Assembly (NCBI GenBank): GCA_017644045.1
Contig: JAEPMI010000010.1
Coordinates: 310,001-374,000, forward strand
Reading direction: 5' to 3'
Source of the DNA: Deltaproteobacteria bacterium
GTDB taxonomy: Bacteria; Myxococcota_A; Polyangia; Polyangiales; Houyiibacteriaceae
DNA length: 64,000 nt
Position 1 is the first letter of the stretch, and the number at the start of each line of letters is the position of its first letter. A program made the translations under genes and the position numbers. The notes beneath the pieces were generated by a model. It had not been told where the DNA came from, did no database searches, and worked only from the letters and a program-made list of their open reading frames with translations. Below are positions 58,897-64,000 of this stretch, one piece after another.

Positions 58897-59535
58897 ATGA
58901 ACATCCAAGAGCGACTGACTGCGTTCGCCATGCTCGGCGCCGGCTGGGTGATGTGGCTGCTCGTCCTGCTCTCCGTGATCATCCTGGCGATCATCCTCGA
59001 GCGCGCTTGGTACCTCTGGAAGACCCGCACGAACGGGCAGATCCTCCAGGAGGCGCTCCGCAAGAAGCTCGACGAGCGCGACTTCGAGGGCGCCGAGAAG
59101 CTCCTCGCCGTGTCGCCCTCCTTCGAAGCGTCCATCGCGCGGGCGGGACTCGTCGGCGCCGCGGACGGAAACGCCGAAGCGGCCGAAGAGAGACTGCGCG
59201 GTGCGAAGGTCATCGCCAAGGGCCGGATGGAGCGCAACCTCGCGTTCATCGGAACCATCGGCAACAACGCCCCGTTCGTCGGACTGCTCGGCACCGTCAT
59301 CGGCATCATCCGTTCGTTCCAGGCGCTCAACGAGAGCCAGGGACAGGTCTCGGAGGGTCTGATGGCCGAGGTCGGTGAGGCGCTCGTCGCGACCGCCATC
59401 GGTCTGCTCGTCGCCCTCCCCGCGGTCGCTGCGTACAACTACTTCCAGCGCGTCATCAAGGGGCGCCTCGCGTGGTCCGACGCGCTCGGCCACGACATCC
59501 TGGCGACGCTCAAGCAGTCGAAGGGCAACGACTGA
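58897..59535 (+). CDS. ExbB/TolQ-family proton-channel protein
   Basis: 212 residues. Three transmembrane helices: MLGAGWVMWLLVLLSVIILAI, then a pair in FVGLLGTVIGIIRSFQ and EALVATAIGLLVALPAVAA, the normal MotA/TolQ/ExbB layout. With ExbD it forms the proton-driven motor that energises TonB or TolA. It starts a four-gene run (ExbB, ExbD, TonB-like, TSP3/OmpA-like). The stop overlaps the exbD start. Confidence 0.9.
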   Translation: MNIQERLTAFAMLGAGWVMWLLVLLSVIILAIILERAWYLWKTRTNGQILQEALRKKLDERDFEGAEKLLAVSPSFEASIARAGLVGAADGNAEAAEERLRGAKVIAKGRMERNLAFIGTIGNNAPFVGLLGTVIGIIRSFQALNESQGQVSEGLMAEVGEALVATAIGLLVALPAVAAYNYFQRVIKGRLAWSDALGHDILATLKQSKGND

Positions 59536-59975
59536 TGGCTGGCGGCTCCCTCGGAGACGACGACGACGATCTGATCACGGACATCAACGTCACCCCGTTG
59601 GTGGACGTGGTGCTCGTGCTCCTGATCATCCTGATGGTCACCGCGACCGCCATCGTCTCGAAGACACTGCCGGTCGAGCTGCCGAACGCCTCGACCTCGG
59701 AGACCAGCCCGGCCACCCCGCGTACATTGGGCATCACCATCGACGAGGACGGGGAGCTCTTCCTCGACCGCGAGCCGGTGAGCCTCTCTGAGCTCGAGAG
59801 CGCGGTCCGCGAGGCCCACGCCGAAGATCCGGAGGTTCGGGCCATCCTCGCCGCGGACGGTCGCATCCGTCATGCGCGCGTGGTCCAGATCATCGACCTG
59901 CTTCGCCGGCTCGAGGTGACGAAGTTCGCCATCAACGTTCGCGAAGCGGACCTGGAAGGCGGAGGCGCGGAGTAG
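59535..59975 (+). CDS. ExbD/TolR-family protein
   Basis: 146 residues from ATG 59535, overlapping the previous stop (TGATG). N-terminal cytoplasmic DDDDDLITDINVTPLVD leads into one helix (VVLVLLIILMVTATAIV) that carries the conserved proton-path Asp at its start. The periplasmic part has the ExbD fold (LGITIDEDGELFLDREPVSL; RHARVVQIIDLLRRLEV). Partner of the ExbB-like protein. The family copy number is one here, unlike myxobacterial motility loci, which have two. Confidence 0.9.
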   Translation: MAGGSLGDDDDDLITDINVTPLVDVVLVLLIILMVTATAIVSKTLPVELPNASTSETSPATPRTLGITIDEDGELFLDREPVSLSELESAVREAHAEDPEVRAILAADGRIRHARVVQIIDLLRRLEVTKFAINVREADLEGGGAE

Positions 59976-59977
59976 CG

Positions 59978-60841
59978 GTGCGGGTCGTGACCCGGCGACA
60001 GGAGACGATGCTCGAGGAAGACGATCGGGAGCGGTGGTTGGTCCTCGCCATCACGGCCGTGTTCTCCATCGGCGTCCACTTCGGGATCACCACCGGTCTC
60101 GGACTGATCGACGTGAGCTCGCTGGCCATCGTGCCGCCACCTCCGACCGAGTTCACCATCGACACCACGGTGGCCGAGGACGACGAGCCTGAAGAAATCG
60201 AGGAAGAAGTCGAAGAAGAGGTCGAGGAGGAGCCCGAGCTCGAGGAACCGGAGCCCGAGCCCGAGCCGGTGGTTCGCGCGCGGGAGCCGAACGATCCCGC
60301 GCCGGAGCCGCCGCCGGAGGCCGAAGAGCCCCCGCCCCCCGAGCCGCTCGACCTGAGCGGGACGGTGCTGACCGGCACGGGCGACTCCAGCTTCACCGTC
60401 GTCCAGGGCGACGGATCCGACCGAGAAGGCCCGATCGGCCCGCCGCCACGTCGGCGGACCGGTAGCCCCGATGGGGTGCCGGGCGGCACCGGCGGCGGCG
60501 GGATGGGCACCGGATCGGGACCCCGCGTGCTCCCGCTGGCCGATCTGAGCCGGCGCCCCTCGCCCCCCGACACGAGCACCATCACGAGCTGTCTGCAGAG
60601 CAACTACCCCGAAGCGGCCCGAAACCAGGGGCTCGAAGGCGTGAGCCGGGTGCGTGGTCGGGTGATGCCGGACGGCTCGTTCGCCCGCGTTCGGATCGCC
60701 TCGGAATCGGTGAACGGCCAGGGATTCGGCCAGACCTGCATGCGATGCCTGCGAGGAAAGCGTTGGACTCCGCCGCTCGGACCGGACGGAAACCCCGTCG
60801 CCACCGAGGTGACGTTCTCCTGCGACTTCCAGATCCGATGA
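59978..60841 (+). CDS. TonB-like protein
   Basis: 287 residues from GTG 59978; ATG 60008 would shorten it by 10. One N-terminal helix (WLVLAITAVFSIGVHFGITT) is followed by a long Glu/Pro linker (EEEVEEEVEEEPELEEPEPE and on), as in TonB proteins that span the periplasm. The C-terminal domain (NYPEAARNQGLEGVSRVRGR; MPDGSFARVRIA) fits TonB_C and contains four cysteines. It transmits the ExbB/ExbD motor energy to outer-membrane receptors. Confidence 0.86.
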   Translation: MRVVTRRQETMLEEDDRERWLVLAITAVFSIGVHFGITTGLGLIDVSSLAIVPPPPTEFTIDTTVAEDDEPEEIEEEVEEEVEEEPELEEPEPEPEPVVRAREPNDPAPEPPPEAEEPPPPEPLDLSGTVLTGTGDSSFTVVQGDGSDREGPIGPPPRRRTGSPDGVPGGTGGGGMGTGSGPRVLPLADLSRRPSPPDTSTITSCLQSNYPEAARNQGLEGVSRVRGRVMPDGSFARVRIASESVNGQGFGQTCMRCLRGKRWTPPLGPDGNPVATEVTFSCDFQIR

Positions 60842-60973
60842 TTCGCGCTCCCCTTGCCGGGGGGCACCGATTTTCCGCCTGAGAAGAAAAAACCGTTCTT
60901 CATTGAACGAGACGACGCCTTTCGTTACCCTCCGAGTGCACCCCTTTTCAGGTGGAAGGTCTCGGGGAGAACG

Positions 60974-62833
60974 ATGCGTCGCCACGCCCAGCTCACACTC
61001 ACCATTGCCCTCGCGAGTCTCACCCTCTCGGCCTCCGTCGAGGCGCAGGATGGGATTCCCAACGACCGCTTTTCGGTGAACCGGTTCACCCCTGCGGTGG
61101 GGCCGAACAACTACTTCGCGACGGAAGGGGCGAAGCTCGAGGGACACTTGGTGCCTGGGGCCGGGCTGGTGATCGACTTCGGTCACCGGGCGTTCTCCGT
61201 CTATGGCGCGAGCTGCGTCGGAGCGGACCAGGACGACTGCATGGTCGAGGACCGGCAGACGAACCTGGTGAACTACACCCTGAACTTCGATCTGATGGGA
61301 TCGATCATCATCTCCGAACGGATTCAGGTCGGCCTGGTGTTGCCCCTCTCGCTGATGGGTGGCGATGCCCTGGCGCTGACCTACGACGGGATGCCGACCA
61401 CATTGGTCCAGGGCGGCACCAACTTCGCGATCGGCGACCCGACGCTCAGCGTGAAGGCGCGACTCTATGGCGAAGGTGAAGGCATCTTCATCGGCGCCTC
61501 GGTCTACGGCACCGCGCCGATCGCCAACATCATGGCGGAGGACTCGTTCATCGGTGACGAGAGCCTACGGGTCGGCGGTCACGCGATCGTCCAGCTCGTG
61601 CAGAGTGGCTTCCACCTCGCGGTGAACGTCGGCGGCTTCTACCGACCGGAGCGGACCTTTCTCTCCACCACGGCCGGCTCGCAGCTGACGTACCGAGCAG
61701 CGATCGGCTACGAGGTCACGCCACTGATCATGGTGTTCGGTGAGGTCGACGGCGCGTTCGGCCTGAGCGCCGAGCTCGACCAGAACCCGCTGGAGGCGCG
61801 CCTCGGCGGGCGCCTTCGCGCCGGGGACCTGACCTTCAGCCTCGGCGCGGGCGCCGGGATCATCTCCGGTGTCGGTGTGCCGACGGCGCGGGTCCTCGCG
61901 GGTCTGAGCTACGCCCCGCGCCACGGCGATCGCGACGGCGACGGGATCGAGGACGAAGACGACGCTTGCCCGACCGAAGCCGAGGACATGGACGACTTCG
62001 AGGACCAGGACGGCTGCCCGGAAGAGGACAACGACCAGGACGGCATGCTCGACGCGGACGACCCCTGCCCCACTCAGGCGGAGGACATGGACGGCTTCGA
62101 GGACGAAGACGGCTGCCCGGACGAGGACAACGACGGCGACGGCGTGCGTGACGGTTTCGACTCCTGCCCGAGCGAGCCCGAAGACATGGACGGCGACCGC
62201 GATGAGGACGGCTGCCCGGACAACGACACGGACCGCGACGGCATCGACGACGTCAACGACCAGTGCCCGGACGTGCCCGAGGACGCCGACGGCTTCGGCG
62301 ACGAGGACGGCTGCCCCGAAGAGGACTTCGACGGCGACGGCATCCCGGACGACGGCGACGAGTGTCCCGACGAGGCCGAGATCATGAACGGCATCAGCGA
62401 CGAGGACGGCTGCCCCGAGCCGGACGACGATGGTGACGGAATCACGAACGACCAGGATCGCTGCCCCGAACGAGCCGAGACCCTCAACGGTCGCGCCGAC
62501 GACGACGGATGCCCCGATGGCGACGCTCTCGTGAACCTCGAAGCGCAGAGCGTCACCTTCACGCAGCCGGTTCACTTCGGTCGTCGGGGTCGGATTCGAG
62601 GCGGCACGCGAACTCTCCTCGGCACCCTGATCGTGCTCCTCCAGCGCCATCCGGGGGTCCGGCTGAAGATCGAAATCGCGGCGGGCTCGGCGGCGGAGGC
62701 TCAGGCTCAGGCCGACGCCACCAAGGCCTTCCTGACCGAGAACGGGATCGCGGAGAGCCGGCTCCAGTTCGTGGCCAGCGAGGGCGCTGACGCCTTCACC
62801 ATGACCCGGCTCGACGTGTCCGCCTCCGAGTGA
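60974..62833 (+). CDS. Outer-membrane beta-barrel protein with thrombospondin type-3 repeats and degenerate OmpA-like C-terminus
   Basis: 619 residues, GGGGAGA ribosome site, cleavable signal (TLTIALASLTLSASVEAQ). Residues about 25-315 look like an outer-membrane barrel. Residues about 318-515 hold roughly seven TSP3 calcium-binding repeats (DGDGIEDEDDACP, DNDQDGMLDADDPCP, and so on). The last 110 residues align with OmpA_C in order (VTFTQPVHFGRRGRIRGGTR; then the RLKIEIAAGSAAEAQAQADA helix), but the usual GHTD and DxxG/Arg peptidoglycan-binding residues are missing. Probably the receptor or structural partner of the TonB system upstream. Confidence 0.85.
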   Translation: MRRHAQLTLTIALASLTLSASVEAQDGIPNDRFSVNRFTPAVGPNNYFATEGAKLEGHLVPGAGLVIDFGHRAFSVYGASCVGADQDDCMVEDRQTNLVNYTLNFDLMGSIIISERIQVGLVLPLSLMGGDALALTYDGMPTTLVQGGTNFAIGDPTLSVKARLYGEGEGIFIGASVYGTAPIANIMAEDSFIGDESLRVGGHAIVQLVQSGFHLAVNVGGFYRPERTFLSTTAGSQLTYRAAIGYEVTPLIMVFGEVDGAFGLSAELDQNPLEARLGGRLRAGDLTFSLGAGAGIISGVGVPTARVLAGLSYAPRHGDRDGDGIEDEDDACPTEAEDMDDFEDQDGCPEEDNDQDGMLDADDPCPTQAEDMDGFEDEDGCPDEDNDGDGVRDGFDSCPSEPEDMDGDRDEDGCPDNDTDRDGIDDVNDQCPDVPEDADGFGDEDGCPEEDFDGDGIPDDGDECPDEAEIMNGISDEDGCPEPDDDGDGITNDQDRCPERAETLNGRADDDGCPDGDALVNLEAQSVTFTQPVHFGRRGRIRGGTRTLLGTLIVLLQRHPGVRLKIEIAAGSAAEAQAQADATKAFLTENGIAESRLQFVASEGADAFTMTRLDVSASE

Positions 62834-62887
62834 GGCGCGACTCGCTCCTTTTTTGACCGCTTCGCCGGAGCGCCCGAGGGTGGCTGC

Positions 62888-63397
62888 ATGCGCACCCTCG
62901 GCTCCGGTCTCCTGCTCCTCGTTCTCCTGGCCGCGGCCACCGACCTCGCTTGCGTGCCGGAGGACGTCCCGGGAGAGGTCGTCGGCACCTACGAGTTCGA
63001 GGGTCGGCTCGAGGTCAACGAGTGCGGGAGCGCCGCCTTCCCGGCGGTCGACACCCTCGAGATGCGGGCAGAGCTTCGCCGAGACCTCGACATGGCGGTC
63101 TGGCGTGTACCGCAGGCGCCGATCACCTACGGGGTGGTCGAGGACGACGACTCCTACGTGTTCACGGGCGGCGGCACCTACCCAGCGTACGAGGGGTGCA
63201 CCTTCGTCCAGGAAGAGATGATCGCCATCGACGGCGTCGGTGAGGAGAGCCCGACCGGAGAGACCGTGATCCGCATCAGCGTAGCGGCGGGGAGCGACTG
63301 CACCCCCAGCCACACCGTCGCCGGCGGTCCCTTCCTCGCCCTGCCCTGCGAGATCCGTTGGTCGATGGATGGAAGCGCCATCGACCCGATCTTCTGA
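62888..63397 (+). CDS. Small lipoprotein, unknown
   Basis: 169 residues. Signal ends in TDLACVPED, a plausible lipobox (DLAC). The mature part is beta-rich (VVGTYEFEGRLEVNECGSAA; VRISVAAGSDCTPSHTV-like region) with paired cysteines. I do not recognise the family. It ends 5 bp before the convergent methyltransferase-like gene. Confidence 0.68.
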   Translation: MRTLGSGLLLLVLLAAATDLACVPEDVPGEVVGTYEFEGRLEVNECGSAAFPAVDTLEMRAELRRDLDMAVWRVPQAPITYGVVEDDDSYVFTGGGTYPAYEGCTFVQEEMIAIDGVGEESPTGETVIRISVAAGSDCTPSHTVAGGPFLALPCEIRWSMDGSAIDPIF

Positions 63398-63402
63398 GGG
63401 CG

Positions 63403-64000
63403 CTACTCCTTCGGGTCGTCGGGCTCGACCTCGACGTCGGGCTCCGCTTCCGCAGCCGGCTCGGACTCCGCCTCATCCGTGCTCGGCTCGGCCCGCTCCT
63501 CCACCTCGTCGGGTGACGGCGGCTCCTTCGACTCTCCGGCGGGCGGCGGCGGCGGCTCCTTCGCCTCGCCGGCCGCGGGCGGCGGCGGCGGCTCCTTGGC
63601 CTTGGCCTCCGGAGCCGGCTCGGAGTCGGGCGTGGGTGGAGGCTCGCTCTTCACGTCCCCCTCGGGCGCCGGCTCGGTGCCAGGCTTGGTCTCGGCGGAG
63701 GTGTCGGTCGGCAGGTCATCCGGCTGCACCGGCAGCTTCGCGGTGTTGCGGACCGCGGGATCCGGTCGCCGCTCGGCGAGAATGATCAGCTCCGGCGACG
63801 TGGCGCCGAAGAAGACTCCCGGCGTGGCCTTCATGCCGCTGATCGAGGTGACGCGGAAGCCCTTCTGGTGGAGGAGCTGCCCGATCTCGTGCGGCGCATA
63901 GAGGCGGAGCGAGTACGTGTTCTCGCGCTGCCGACCGTCGTCGAGGATCACCGTACGCTTCACGTGGAGCCGCGAGCGGAGGTAGTCGAAGCGCGACTCC
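63403..64000 (-). CDS. Probable SAM-dependent methyltransferase with Pro/Glu-rich tail, partial (5' end outside window)
   Basis: About 199 visible C-terminal residues. The fold region FDYLRSRLHVKRTVILDDGR, then YAPHEIGQLLHQKGFRVTSI and SPELIILAERR resemble the last strands of class I methyltransferases. They are followed by about 120 residues of Pro/Glu/Ala low complexity with repeated KEPPPPPAxGE units. The N-terminus is cut by the window edge, so the catalytic Gly-rich motif is not visible and the call stays tentative. Confidence 0.6.
   Translation of the reverse strand, partial: ESRFDYLRSRLHVKRTVILDDGRQRENTYSLRLYAPHEIGQLLHQKGFRVTSISGMKATPGVFFGATSPELIILAERRPDPAVRNTAKLPVQPDDLPTDTSAETKPGTEPAPEGDVKSEPPPTPDSEPAPEAKAKEPPPPPAAGEAKEPPPPPAGESKEPPSPDEVEERAEPSTDEAESEPAAEAEPDVEVEPDDPKE

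Noticed and set aside
61927-62520. Regular ~100 bp repeats resembling a CRISPR or satellite array
   Set aside because: They are TSP3 calcium-binding repeats inside a long open frame; no identical direct repeats with unique spacers.

Overview
The window looks like chromosomal DNA of a high-GC, Gram-negative Myxococcota-type bacterium (Polyangia or Sandaracinus-like; this assignment is inferred). The signs are the very GC-rich sequence, the many small Cys-rich or Asp/Pro-rich lipoproteins, an alternative complex III operon of the myxobacterial type, an orphan TatT/TatP pair, and ExbB-ExbD-TonB next to a thrombospondin-repeat outer-membrane protein. No prophage, IS, CRISPR or rRNA was seen; there is one tRNA (Cys).

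Layout. 1-9941 (minus): alternative complex III operon actABCDEF, an extra one-TM protein and a SCO copper chaperone cut by the window edge. Together they form a quinol:cytochrome c oxidoreductase and part of its terminal-oxidase assembly. 10.4-14.2 kb: a small acidic protein, an aldehyde dehydrogenase homologue with eroded active-site motifs, and a pair of DNA-binding proteins (a four-Cys sigma-region-4-like protein and a MerR-like regulator) behind a dyad-rich intergenic region. 14.3-17.9 kb: peptide-type ABC importer (two permeases and a binding lipoprotein, no ATPase). 18-27.3 kb: TPR-like protein, PPC-domain protein, asnS, pgsA with a TPR/AIM24 protein, a YbhN-like flippase-family protein, a PAP2-type lipid enzyme, an acyl carrier protein and a GT2 glycosyltransferase. 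27.3-30.8 kb: aconitase and a divergent Lys-rich basic protein.

30.9-41.4 kb: tRNA-Cys, then on the minus strand the transcription/translation operon rimP-nusA-ylxR/ylxQ-infB-ylxP-rbfA-nrnA-truB. It is followed at short distance by a Cys-rich lipoprotein and an FAD protein. 41.6-46.9 kb: YbjN-like protein, TatT-TatP, a large lipoprotein and a DsbA-like lipoprotein that has lost both catalytic cysteines. 46.9-49.5 kb: divergent CTP:inositol-1-phosphate cytidylyltransferase and inositol-3-phosphate synthase, which implies CDP-inositol synthesis. 49.6-57.6 kb: L,D-transpeptidase, membrane protein, lamin-tail-type lipoprotein, recD2 and a serine hydrolase. 57.7-63.4 kb: truD, then exbB-exbD-tonB and a TSP3/OmpA-like protein. 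63.4 kb to the end: a partial methyltransferase-like gene.

The most unusual non-coding feature is a family of about 80-100 bp elements made of three consecutive hairpins, present four times (10.9, 15.1, 21.2 and 49.5 kb). Every copy starts 0-7 nt from, or inside, a stop codon and lies on the strand of the gene it follows. Stem II shows compensatory base changes between copies. A separate ~166 bp imperfect palindrome at 26.4-26.55 kb also runs into a stop codon.
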